A stretch of DNA of 57,578 bases from positions 1-57,578 of the forward strand of contig NZ_FMDM01000025.1 in the NCBI RefSeq assembly GCF_900090105.1, read 5' to 3'. The position numbers and the translations under genes are program-made. Below the pieces are notes generated by a model. It ran no database searches, was not told the DNA's origin, and saw only the letters and a list, made by a program, of their open reading frames with translations. This DNA is from Micromonospora humi (GTDB lineage Bacteria > Actinomycetota > Actinomycetes > Mycobacteriales > Micromonosporaceae). Below, in pieces: positions 44,090 to 52,588 of the stretch. The first letter of the stretch is position 1. Each line of letters opens with the position of its first letter.

Positions 44090-46099
44090 ATGTCTCACTC
44101 GGATGATCCGGTCTTTAGAATGACCGTCGACATGTCGGTGCTTGAAGCTCTGGGAATTAACCTCTACAGCAACGCCGCCGCGGTCCTGTCTGAGCTCGTG
44201 GCCAATGCATGGGATGCGGATGCCACGGAGGTCTCAATCGACTGGCAGTATGGAAATCAACTTGTGGTAATCGCCGACAACGGGCGAGGCATGACGGTCA
44301 GCGACTTCAACAATAGGTTCCTCCGAGTGGGATATAAAAAGCGTTCGGCAGAAGGAACACGTTCTCCCAAGTGGAATCGAATGTTTATGGGGCGCAAGGG
44401 AATCGGTAAGCTGTCAGTCTTCTCGATTGCCGATACCGTGCGGGTTTTCTCCGTGACGTCCGAATCTGTGAGCGGGCTGAAAATCAGCGTAGACGAGCTT
44501 CGTCGGGCAATCTCACAAGATCGCCCCTATAATCCGCCTAGCGTTGAAGTGCCGGCGCGATATCGCCGCCCTGGCACAGTGATCGAACTCAGCGACTTGA
44601 AAAGTAAGCGTGCTGATCTTACCGCTTCTGCCCTCAGAAAGCGACTTGCGCGAAGGTTTGATGTAATCAGCCAATTGCCTTCTGATGAAGGCGGCTTTCG
44701 GATTGTCGTTAACGGCACGCCCATCACATACGCTGACCGGGCAGAGCTCAAGAAGCTTGAATTTATTTGGGAATTCGGCGATGACGTCTTGCCTCAGTCA
44801 GTGCTTCCCGCCGATATCGGTCGTTTTACTTTCAAGACCGACCTAGTGAGTGCGACAGAGGGCTGGCGGGTGAAGGGATGGATTGGCACGGCGAAACGGC
44901 CCAGCGACCTGACTGATGACGCCGAGGCTGGCTCGCTAAAGAATATTATTGTCTTAGCCAGAAAGCGACCAATTCAAGAAGGCATTATCGAAAAGCTTGA
45001 TACTAGCCGGCTGTTCGGCAATTATGTAACTGGACAGATCGAGGCAGACTTTCTGGACCTTGATGGCGATTATGAGGATATCGCTACAAGCGATCGGCAG
45101 CGGCTAATCGAAGACGATCCCCGAGTTGTCCAACTGCAACAGTTTCTGCGAGCGAGATTCCTCGAAGCTTCGCAAGAGTGGTCTGAAGCCCGGCCTAAGA
45201 AGGAGGGCGAAGACGCCCTGGTCCGGTTTCCGAAGTTAAGAGGATGGATCGATTCCCGTCCTGGTTGGCAAAAGGCTCCAGCCGAGAAGATGATTGGAAC
45301 GATCGCGAGCCTAGAGTTCGAAGGGAAATCGGCTGCCAAGGATAGGAACACCCTCTTCCGCTCAGGCATCTTAGCCTTCGAGCGAGTAGGTCTTCGTGAG
45401 GTAATCGAAGACCTGGATAACCTAAGCTCGATGACGGCGGTCGACTTGCTGCCAGTGTTGGCGCGCCAAGATTCATATGAAGCAGCCCTCTGGGTTGACA
45501 TCCTCAGGTCTCGCCTTGAAGCCATCTCAAAGTTCAAAGAAATTACTTCGGACGACGAAAAGGAGAAGGTCCTTCAACAGCACCTCTTCAATCATCTATG
45601 GATGCTCGACGCGTCTTGGGAGCGGGCGACCACAAGCCCCAGGATGGAACAGGACCTTCGCGAAGTTGAACCAGGCCTGTTTGCAGTCGACGCGAGCGGG
45701 AACCAGATTACTGGTCGAATAGACATCAGGTATGCAACGACCGGCGGTAAGCATGTCATCGTAGAGCTGAAACGGTATTCGGTGAAGACCGAAATCGAGG
45801 ACCTGCGGAGGCAGGGATCAAAGTATGCGAGAGCGCTTAGGAACCTTCTCGCGCGCCGAGGCGAAAATAGCATGCACATCGAAGTCGTCTTTGTCCTCGG
45901 TCATGAGCCGAAGGCTAAGGATCCTGGATTGTTCGAAGAAGAAGACTTCATCCTCAGCCAGCTTGCCTCGATCAACGGACGCGTCGTGCTCTATGATCAG
46001 TTGATCAACAATGCCAAGAATCAGTACGCTGATTACTTGGATGCAAGCGATAAGGCGAGAGAGCTTGACGAGGTACTGAATACTCTAGACGTGGAATAA
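44090..46099 (+). CDS. BbrUII/HgiDII-like restriction enzyme: GHKL ATPase plus PD-(D/E)XK nuclease
   Basis: 669 residues from ATG 44090. The GHKL (Hsp90/MutL/MORC) ATPase shows the N box ELVANAWDADA at 34-44, DNGRGM at 63-68 and the lid GRKGIGKLSVFS at about 101-112. An S5-like transducer part follows. The C-terminal region (from about 500) carries a nuclease core: a glutamate-containing helix (QQHLFNHLWMLD), RIDIRYATTGGKHVIVELKR with D at about 544 and E-x-K at about 558-560, and a following basic helix. BbrUII/HgiDII-type restriction enzymes have this fusion. It should be paired with a methyltransferase; the only one nearby is the convergent dcm-like gene at 47246-48400. GC content is clearly lower than in all neighbours, a sign of recent transfer. 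Confidence 0.75.
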   Translation: MSHSDDPVFRMTVDMSVLEALGINLYSNAAAVLSELVANAWDADATEVSIDWQYGNQLVVIADNGRGMTVSDFNNRFLRVGYKKRSAEGTRSPKWNRMFMGRKGIGKLSVFSIADTVRVFSVTSESVSGLKISVDELRRAISQDRPYNPPSVEVPARYRRPGTVIELSDLKSKRADLTASALRKRLARRFDVISQLPSDEGGFRIVVNGTPITYADRAELKKLEFIWEFGDDVLPQSVLPADIGRFTFKTDLVSATEGWRVKGWIGTAKRPSDLTDDAEAGSLKNIIVLARKRPIQEGIIEKLDTSRLFGNYVTGQIEADFLDLDGDYEDIATSDRQRLIEDDPRVVQLQQFLRARFLEASQEWSEARPKKEGEDALVRFPKLRGWIDSRPGWQKAPAEKMIGTIASLEFEGKSAAKDRNTLFRSGILAFERVGLREVIEDLDNLSSMTAVDLLPVLARQDSYEAALWVDILRSRLEAISKFKEITSDDEKEKVLQQHLFNHLWMLDASWERATTSPRMEQDLREVEPGLFAVDASGNQITGRIDIRYATTGGKHVIVELKRYSVKTEIEDLRRQGSKYARALRNLLARRGENSMHIEVVFVLGHEPKAKDPGLFEEEDFILSQLASINGRVVLYDQLINNAKNQYADYLDASDKARELDEVLNTLDVE

Positions 46100-46155
46100 G
46101 CTCAACTGTTTTTACCCGGCTGAAACCCGTACGGTAATAGCGATCGACGCTAGCC

Positions 46156-46330
46156 GCATCCAACCCGTAGTTGAATGCGGCTGGCAGGTCGTCAGGGATG
46201 GCATAAGGCCGTGTTGCCGTTGAGCACTTGCGGGCCCGATCAGCGGGCCGCTGGAAAGAGGAACAGTAAGACTTCGCTTCGATCGGGGCGGGCTGCTTGC
46301 GCTCATTCAGGTCGCGCGATGCAGTCCTTT
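46156..46330 (+). pseudogene. Decayed second copy of the 87-residue small gene
   Basis: The bases from 46157 on align with 43844 onward of the intact small gene. VVECGWQVVRDG in one frame is followed, after an indel near 46205, by LPLSTCGPDQRAAGKRNSKT, then FDRGGLLALI in a further frame. There is no start codon in the right frame, several frameshifts and a lost C-terminus. The HgiDII-like gene therefore lies between an intact and a dead copy of the same small gene. Confidence 0.75.
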
Positions 46331-46354
46331 TCGGCCAACACATCAGTAGGACCG

Positions 46355-47122
46355 TCAGCCACGTAATGTCGGTGCCCGGCCCTCGCGCCAAGCCGCCTCG
46401 ACAAGGCCGACCGCGTCGTCAATGTTCTCGTGCTCCCATAGGCGAAGGACGCGCCAGCCGTCCTCTTCGAGGGAGGCGGTAACGGCAATGTCCCGATCGA
46501 CGTTCCGCTGGAGCTTGACAGCCCAGTATCCGGTCGGATCGCTGGGAGCCCTGCCGTGTTCCGGACAGCGGTGCCAGAAGCAGCCATCGACGAAGACGAC
46601 GAGCTTGCGCTTGGGATAGACAAGATCCGGACGCACTCGCCTTCCGCCAGTCATGATGGGCAGCGCCACCCGGTAGCGGTGGCCCCGAGCGTGAAGAGCC
46701 TTGCGAAGCCGGAGCTCGGGTCCGGTGTCGCGGTGGCGGTTCGAGCGCATTGACGCGGTAGCCGCGGATGGGGGCGGCGAGGGCGGAAGCGCTAGATCCG
46801 ATGACACGGCTCCTCCTGCTCGTATCCGTCGCTCCCGTAGACGCTGTTTCGTCTGACGGCTTTTGACGTTGTGCGCTTGGCGGCAGTCCTCACATCGACA
46901 TCCGACGTCGTATCGATAGGAGGTTCCATGCGCGGAGTTGGTCCCGGCAAGCGCCTTTGTCCTCCGCACCTTCTGCATATAGCGGCTGTGGCTCTGCCGG
47001 TGAGCCTCCCGGCACAGCGCGCACCGGCACCTGAGGTTGCCGTAGCCGTTCGACGTCCCGTGACGTGGGTCCTCTGGAGCAAGCTCCACGCGAGCTCGTG
47101 GCACGCACCGATCGTACGGCAC
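46355..47122 (-). CDS. vsr: Vsr-type DNA mismatch endonuclease with duplicated Cys/His module
   Basis: 255 residues from ATG 47122; GTG 47104 is possible. The C-terminal part (about 125-250) is Vsr: GPELRLRKALHARGHRYRV, RRVRPDLVYPKRKLVVFVDG with D166, CFWHRCPEHG with H184, YWAVKLQRNVDRD and WRVLRLWEHE. Vsr nicks T:G mismatches that arise by deamination of the cytosine made by a partner methyltransferase. The N-terminal 95 residues are extra: two copies of HGTxxxYxxxxCRCxxCRxAH (at 21-41 and 65-84), likely zinc-binding. Typical Vsr is about 130-150 residues. It follows the dcm-like gene on the same strand after about 120 bases. Confidence 0.88.
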   Translation of the reverse strand: MPYDRCVPRARVELAPEDPRHGTSNGYGNLRCRCALCREAHRQSHSRYMQKVRRTKALAGTNSAHGTSYRYDVGCRCEDCRQAHNVKSRQTKQRLRERRIRAGGAVSSDLALPPSPPPSAATASMRSNRHRDTGPELRLRKALHARGHRYRVALPIMTGGRRVRPDLVYPKRKLVVFVDGCFWHRCPEHGRAPSDPTGYWAVKLQRNVDRDIAVTASLEEDGWRVLRLWEHENIDDAVGLVEAAWREGRAPTLRG

Positions 47123-47245
47123 CCACGGGCGTTAGACCTGACTGTCCTGGATTGCTGCGCCTCGTGGTCAGGCCGCTCAACGCCGAGCTCATGGATATGC
47201 TGCTCCGCGACCCCAGAAGTCGTTTAGACCGGTGGCCGAAGCGCA

Positions 47246-48400
47246 TTACGCGGCCTGCAGACCATTCTGAGGACGAAGTACTGGGAGCAGGTAGTGCTGG
47301 CCGATCCAGCTGATGACGTCAACGACTACTGCATCCCCGAAGCCGAACAGCGCCTGGTTCGGCGTCCCAGCGGTGATCGTGTAGGAGCCGGCCCCCATCA
47401 TTCGCGCGTACTCTAGGGGAGTCATCCAGCGAGCCCGCATCTCTCCATTGCCCAGCTCGACCAGGGCCTGCTTGCTCGACCCCCCCCCAGTGGTGCGAAG
47501 ACAGCCTCCGATGGCGTCTCGCCGGAGCTCCCACATGGAGTCGCCGTTCCGCCTCCTTCGGTAAGCGGTGCGCCAAGAGATTTCTTCTGAGTCACGCAGA
47601 GCTTCCATTCGAGCCGTCTGCAGCGGGCTCATGGATTCGACAAACGCGGCGAGTCGATTATGCCCCCACCATCGCGGATCCCTGCCGTTCATCTTTTCGA
47701 CGACATTGGAAAGGTCTTGCGGCCCTTCAGGAAGCTGAGGAAGCGGCAAATAATGCATGTGGAGGTGCTGGTGCAGGGCGTGCACGCGCTGCACCCACCT
47801 GGGCCGAACATCTGAGAGGGGCGGGATTCCGCTCTTCGCCCCTGGAGCGGCATCGCCGGCGATACCGACTATGAACATGCGCCGTCGTGACTGCGGCACG
47901 AAGTGCCGCGCATCGACGGCGATGACGTCGCAGGAGTAACCAAGCTCGGACATCTGCATAAGGGCGGCAGAAAGATCTTTGCCGCCATGACTGGTTGCGA
48001 AGCCAGGAACGTTCTCAAGGAGAACGACGCGAGGCCGTTGCTCATGCATCTCTTCGAGGACCCGGGCAAACTGCCAGAACATCCCCGACTGCGAGCCGAC
48101 GAGGCCACGGCGGTTGCCTGCAAGCGAAAGGTCAACGCATGGGAAGCTGCTAGTCGCTAGCTCGATATCTGACGGGAGATCTTTAGCGGTCACATCGCGA
48201 ATGTCGTCTAGCTGAAAGTGGCTGGCGTCGTGGTTGGCGGCGTAGATATCCCGCTTGGCCTTCTTGATGTCGTTGGCCCACACGACGTCGACGCCAAGGG
48301 GCTCCAGAGCCTCCCGGACCAGTCCAATGCCGGCGAAGAACTCCACAGCCCGGATGCCTGTCTGCGCTGCTTCCACCGGCTGGTCAATCACGGCAGCCAC
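47246..48400 (-). CDS. dcm: DNA (cytosine-5-)methyltransferase
   Basis: 384 residues from ATG 48400. Motif I is VEFFAGIGLVREAL at 19-32. The catalytic cysteine is C88 in SSFPCVDLSLAGNRRGL (motif IV), followed by LLENVPG (motif VI, 128-134) and PQSRRRMFIVG (motif VIII). The target-recognition region is about 205-320, and motif X ends the protein (NQALFGFGDAVVVDVISWIG). The recognition sequence cannot be read from the protein. It is the only methyltransferase in the island, so it must protect the host from whichever restriction enzyme shares its site. The vsr gene downstream repairs its deamination products. A hairpin at 48498-48518 separates it from the Z1 operon. Confidence 0.92.
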   Translation of the reverse strand: MAAVIDQPVEAAQTGIRAVEFFAGIGLVREALEPLGVDVVWANDIKKAKRDIYAANHDASHFQLDDIRDVTAKDLPSDIELATSSFPCVDLSLAGNRRGLVGSQSGMFWQFARVLEEMHEQRPRVVLLENVPGFATSHGGKDLSAALMQMSELGYSCDVIAVDARHFVPQSRRRMFIVGIAGDAAPGAKSGIPPLSDVRPRWVQRVHALHQHLHMHYLPLPQLPEGPQDLSNVVEKMNGRDPRWWGHNRLAAFVESMSPLQTARMEALRDSEEISWRTAYRRRRNGDSMWELRRDAIGGCLRTTGGGSSKQALVELGNGEMRARWMTPLEYARMMGAGSYTITAGTPNQALFGFGDAVVVDVISWIGQHYLLPVLRPQNGLQAA

Positions 48401-48497
48401 CCTACAGGCGCCGTAGGCTCACCCATCGCTGGCACGCCTACCAACTCCGTAACGGCACCGCTTGACCCGCGGATCGCTACCGTCCGTTAGCCCGGAT

Positions 48498-48518
48498 AGG
48501 CGGGCCTAAGGCCCGCCT
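48498..48518 (-). terminator. Hairpin between the Z1 operon and dcm
   Basis: A perfect 9-base stem (48498-48506 with 48510-48518) with a 3-base loop, in the 265-base gap downstream of the Z1 gene and 98 bases upstream of the dcm start. It suggests that dcm-vsr has its own promoter, placed at 48401-48497. Confidence 0.55.
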
Positions 48519-48665
48519 CCTGGCCTCCGGGCAGCAAGACTGCCTCAGGCCGAGTGCCGGCTGGCGGCCACTCGCGCTGGGACGAGGCTGGGCGTGGGAT
48601 CGCTGGCTACGACGCACGTGTGAAGAAGGATGGAGTCGCCCAAGCTGAACACCGCGCTAGGGGTC

Positions 48666-51602
48666 TCAGGCTCCCGTCTTGTCCACGATCGCGTCCCCAC
48701 GTCGCGAGGTCACCTTTGCGGTGAACAGCACGAGGCGGTTGTCACGTCCTACGGCGGTCAGTGGGGCAACGAGGCGGAAAGCCATCGTTACTTGTCCTGG
48801 CTTCAACTCTTCGTTGGCCTCGCCAGGCACGGAGTTGCTAGCCCCTTGGCTCCGGTCGACGGTTGGGTAAACCAGGATGGAGCCAGAGCGTGCCTCCACA
48901 AGTCGCCGCGCAGGCTCCTCGCCGATGTCAGCACGTCCCCTCTTGATGAGCTCCGCGGGGCCACGGTGTTCAACCTTGCTGATCCCGCCGTAATAATCTG
49001 TCTTCTGCCTAGTTCGCGCGAAGACGCTGATCGACTCATGTCCTAGGACTCGTCGATTCGTGCCTTGTCCTACCTGTTGCGGAAAGATCACCACCCAGCT
49101 GTCAATTTGGTCTGTGGTGAGTGAGGCCAGCCACCGCAGGTCGGGCGCCAAGGCGTCGTCCGGCACCAGCCGAATGGATTGCAGGACGCTGAGCAGCACG
49201 GGGTGGCTGACTCGGCCGATCCAGGCGTTGTAATCCCACTCGGCGGATGCGGCGGAACCGTCCGGAGTGATCGACATGTGGCCGTGAAGGCGGGTCTGTG
49301 TCGTTGCTGCATCTAGTAACGGCTGGAAGGCCTTCGTGTTGGCCTCGATGACGCCTGGGTCGGAGGGCCACCTGCGGGGCTCGACGGCTATCCCTGGCGA
49401 ACGACGTTCGGCGAGTTCCGCGTTGTACATCTTGTTGGTCGCCGTGGGCCTGAGCCACTTGAGGTGCTGCGCGACGAGCGGTGGTACCTGGGCGGGGGTG
49501 AGCTGCGGCTTGCCGTCGACGGGTGTGGCGTAGCGACGCAGCTCGGTTCGAAAGTGGTCCTCGTCTCGACAGCTCGCCTCGAACGCCATGTGGAGGGACG
49601 GCGTGATGTACAGGCGGACGAGGTCGCGGTAGTGCGGCCGGAATCCGAACCAACGGCCCATCTGCATGAGGGTGTCTTGCTGTTTCGTGGCTCGCCGGTA
49701 ATACGAGACGGTAAGGCCTTCGATCGTGAAGCCCCGAGCCAGGCTGTTCCCGCCGACCAGAATTCGCCATACCGGGCGCTGGTCGAAGTCGATTTCCTCG
49801 TTTTCCAAGCTTTTGTCGCTGTTAACCACGATGACGGGGTCCCCGCTCCGCCCGATCTGGCGTACGGCTCGGGCAACGTATGGCGTGAGCTCCTCGTACG
49901 AGCTGGGCATGCCGTCCTCGGGTGCCAGAGCTTGGCTGACTGGAAGTATGTCCTCCTCGTAGAGCTTGCGTAACCGGTCGCCACTTGCCGGCGCGAAGTA
50001 GCCCGCCTTGGCCCAAAGCGAGCGCACTTCCGCGGCCTTCTCGCTGTGGACGGCGCGCTGCATCGCGTGGTGGACCAGCATGGTGTGGTGCCGGAAGTGA
50101 GCTACGCCCCGTTCTTGGCGAAACAACTTCACGGCACCGGTAAGCACGAATGCATCGAGGGCTTCACGAAGCTCGGAGTCGTTGTCTGCATCGTCGAGCA
50201 GGGGACGTACATGGGCCTTCTCGTTGGACGTGGCGAATGTCGCGGAGGCCTCCTCGAAGTCAACATCGAGGTCTTGAAACTCAGCGGCGCCCATGTATCC
50301 GACCGGCCGGTCAAGAGAGATAAGGAAGTTGCTTGGAAAGATGTCCTCTGCGTCGCTTGGGTCGATGAAGACGTTGGCAAACGGGGTGGCTGTGTAGCCA
50401 ACGTACTGACATCTCGGTAGCGAGGCCAACAATTCACCGATGCGTTTATTGATGGTTGTGCGCTCCTTCTGATCCTCGTGCCATTTTTTCGGATTGCTGG
50501 TATTGGGGGAGGCCTGGTCGGACTCGTCGTCGATGATAAGCGCAGGAATATCGGCGAGGCGCGTCGTGATCTTCCCGAGATCCTTCACGAGCTTCGCCAG
50601 CACCGTGCCGTTCTTCTTGACGACGACCAGTCGGGCGTCGCTTCCAGCGAGGTTGATGGGGTCGTACAATGGCCTCGTCCTATCGCGGCGCTCAAAGTCC
50701 AGAGCGCTGATGCCCTGTTGCAGGCTGCGGTAGTCGAAGTCTCGGGTGGTGAGGCGAACGATGTCAGGTTGCCCAGCGTCGGAGGGGCGGATTCCATGTC
50801 TGACGAACTTGTTGTCGAGCCAGTCACGGTCGGAGTGATAGTCGAAGGCCTCGACGTCGTGCTCGCTGATACCCCGCAGGAGATTCTCGCGGCCGACGAG
50901 TTCCATGTCGAGACGTCGTTGTGTTTGGGTGCGCAGCAGGTCGGTGCTGCCGGTGAGGACGACGATGAGCCGGTAACCGGCGTCGATCGCCTTGGCGATG
51001 ACTCCTGTGAAGTTGGCGGTCTTCCCGCTTTGGACGTAGCCGACGACGAGACCCTTGGCCTGATGCCGTTCGATCCGAGACGGGTCAGCCAGCCTCTCGA
51101 CCACCTTGGTGGTGGCTGCGTCGAGCCCCACCACGGCGTCGCCGCTGAAGCCTCGGGTGTGCAGGAGATGGTGGGCATAGTGGCCCCAGTAGAAGTCGCG
51201 ATTCCGGCGAATGCTTTCGCTGTACCAGGGTGTCCAGTCACCGTCGATGACCGTGATCTCAGTGGTCGCGACCGGGAATCGGTCGAGCAACAACGCCGCC
51301 GCCTTCTCACCCATGCCCAGTAGCGAGGTGATGCGTGTACGCCTTGCGCGTGTGTTGGGCTCAGTGTTACCGGTCCAGGCGGCGTTTTCATCGGCGTCCC
51401 ACGTGGCAAGGCGTACGGCGAGGTCCCTGCGGAGGGCATCGTCGGGATCGGCCGTGGTGAGGTACGCGCTCAGGCTGTCGTCGTCGGCGACCATTGAGGG
51501 GTCATCCGCCATGGACGCTGCCAGGGTGTGAAGCCCGCGAGGGCCTCGTAGCTCCATCGCGTTCAGCGCTTCCCGGTAGCTGGTGGCGAACGACTCGTTC
51601 AC
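48666..51602 (-). CDS. Z1-domain helicase-like ATPase
   Basis: 978 residues. Walker A is GYVQSGKTAN at about 188-197, with RLIVVLTGSTDLLRTQTQRR following. The Walker B-like LIIDDESDQASPN is at about 355-367. The Z1 hallmark lies further on: LVGGNSLARGFTIEGLTVSY and RATKQQDTLMQMGRWFG, which resemble helicase motifs V and VI. Z1 proteins are distant superfamily II helicases found with MORC/MutL-like ATPases in predicted restriction systems. Its ATG overlaps the stop of the DUF4420 gene by 4 bases, so the two are coupled. Confidence 0.88.
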   Translation of the reverse strand: MNESFATSYREALNAMELRGPRGLHTLAASMADDPSMVADDDSLSAYLTTADPDDALRRDLAVRLATWDADENAAWTGNTEPNTRARRTRITSLLGMGEKAAALLLDRFPVATTEITVIDGDWTPWYSESIRRNRDFYWGHYAHHLLHTRGFSGDAVVGLDAATTKVVERLADPSRIERHQAKGLVVGYVQSGKTANFTGVIAKAIDAGYRLIVVLTGSTDLLRTQTQRRLDMELVGRENLLRGISEHDVEAFDYHSDRDWLDNKFVRHGIRPSDAGQPDIVRLTTRDFDYRSLQQGISALDFERRDRTRPLYDPINLAGSDARLVVVKKNGTVLAKLVKDLGKITTRLADIPALIIDDESDQASPNTSNPKKWHEDQKERTTINKRIGELLASLPRCQYVGYTATPFANVFIDPSDAEDIFPSNFLISLDRPVGYMGAAEFQDLDVDFEEASATFATSNEKAHVRPLLDDADNDSELREALDAFVLTGAVKLFRQERGVAHFRHHTMLVHHAMQRAVHSEKAAEVRSLWAKAGYFAPASGDRLRKLYEEDILPVSQALAPEDGMPSSYEELTPYVARAVRQIGRSGDPVIVVNSDKSLENEEIDFDQRPVWRILVGGNSLARGFTIEGLTVSYYRRATKQQDTLMQMGRWFGFRPHYRDLVRLYITPSLHMAFEASCRDEDHFRTELRRYATPVDGKPQLTPAQVPPLVAQHLKWLRPTATNKMYNAELAERRSPGIAVEPRRWPSDPGVIEANTKAFQPLLDAATTQTRLHGHMSITPDGSAASAEWDYNAWIGRVSHPVLLSVLQSIRLVPDDALAPDLRWLASLTTDQIDSWVVIFPQQVGQGTNRRVLGHESISVFARTRQKTDYYGGISKVEHRGPAELIKRGRADIGEEPARRLVEARSGSILVYPTVDRSQGASNSVPGEANEELKPGQVTMAFRLVAPLTAVGRDNRLVLFTAKVTSRRGDAIVDKTGA

Positions 51603-52588
51603 GTGGTCCCCTCAGTGGCGATGATATCGGCGACGGCCTCGGGCACTGGGGCTCCCGTCGCTTGGTGGGTCAAGTCGATGCGGTATCTGACGTCGGTCAG
51701 GCTGCTGTGATCGAGTGCCGCGTTGGTGAGTTGGTTTTCGGTTAGCCTCGGGAAGTCGCCGGCGACAATGTATGCGCTCGAGGCCACCCGTCGCCGCCAT
51801 CGCGTCACGCACAGCTCGCCGAATGTGTCGGCCCAACCCGCCGCGGCGAGGCGCCGGTCGAGATCGTCCCGCACCGTGGACCCGATCACCGCTTCGCGGA
51901 CGGCCCCAACTAGATCGCCCAGTCGCCAACCCTGGCCGGGCCCGGCCTCGGTGAGCTGATGAGAGACTAGCCAGAGCGGTGTCGGTGCCGTGGGCTGCAG
52001 TTGCGTCAGGGAGTCGATCCAGTGGGCGCGCCGCTCGGACGAGGTGGTCTTGACTTCGACGTCGAAATGGCCGATGGCGAAGTCATGCTCCTCACGGTGA
52101 GGGCCCCGCCAACCTGCAACCGCGCGCTCAGGCCCGAACCGCCGGCACGCTCCTAGAAGGACTAACAGTTCACCGCACAGCCCCAGTTCACGCTCTTGGG
52201 CCAACGAACGACTGCGTTCAAGTAGCCGCGAGAGCAGCCGTACCGTGTCAGTGACCGCGGTGGCAAAGCCCTGGCCGTCCAGCTGCGTCCGATCTGCGAT
52301 GGAGCAGAGAATGGGGTAGGCGTCAACGAAGAGCGACGGCTCCGTGATCCTGACTTGTAATTGTGTTCGGTCGCCCGGCCACCGCCGGACATCGATGTGC
52401 TCGAGCCGAACGTGCGGGGATGCCTCATCAGCGAGCAGGGGTCCGCGAAGGCTAATCGAGGGATGGTTAGGATCAATAGCTAGCGTCAATGTGGGCTCAC
52501 CATCGACCGGATGCTCCATCGCAACCCCAGTCGCCAGGTACTGGCGAAAACCAGAAACGCTCAGATGGCGGCGCCTTTCTAGGGTCAT
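51599..52588 (-). CDS. DUF4420-type PD-(D/E)XK protein
   Basis: 329 residues from ATG 52588, which overlaps the stop of the ATPase gene (TCATGA on the plus strand). The nuclease core is ELGLCGELLVLLGACRRFGP, a glutamate-bearing helix, followed by WRGPHREEHDFAIGHFDVEVKTTSSERR, that is, HDF...VEVKTT, a D...E-x-K pair. The C-terminal half is predicted mixed alpha/beta without other motifs. In known gene neighbourhoods this family stands beside Z1 and MORC-like ATPase genes and is the presumed cutting subunit. Confidence 0.82.
   Translation of the reverse strand: MTLERRRHLSVSGFRQYLATGVAMEHPVDGEPTLTLAIDPNHPSISLRGPLLADEASPHVRLEHIDVRRWPGDRTQLQVRITEPSLFVDAYPILCSIADRTQLDGQGFATAVTDTVRLLSRLLERSRSLAQERELGLCGELLVLLGACRRFGPERAVAGWRGPHREEHDFAIGHFDVEVKTTSSERRAHWIDSLTQLQPTAPTPLWLVSHQLTEAGPGQGWRLGDLVGAVREAVIGSTVRDDLDRRLAAAGWADTFGELCVTRWRRRVASSAYIVAGDFPRLTENQLTNAALDHSSLTDVRYRIDLTHQATGAPVPEAVADIIATEGTT

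Noticed and set aside
35079..48400. Druantia type II (with a cytosine methyltransferase DruM)
   Set aside because: The methyltransferase is on the opposite strand, paired with vsr, and no DruF/DruG-like genes lie next to the helicase; type III fits better.
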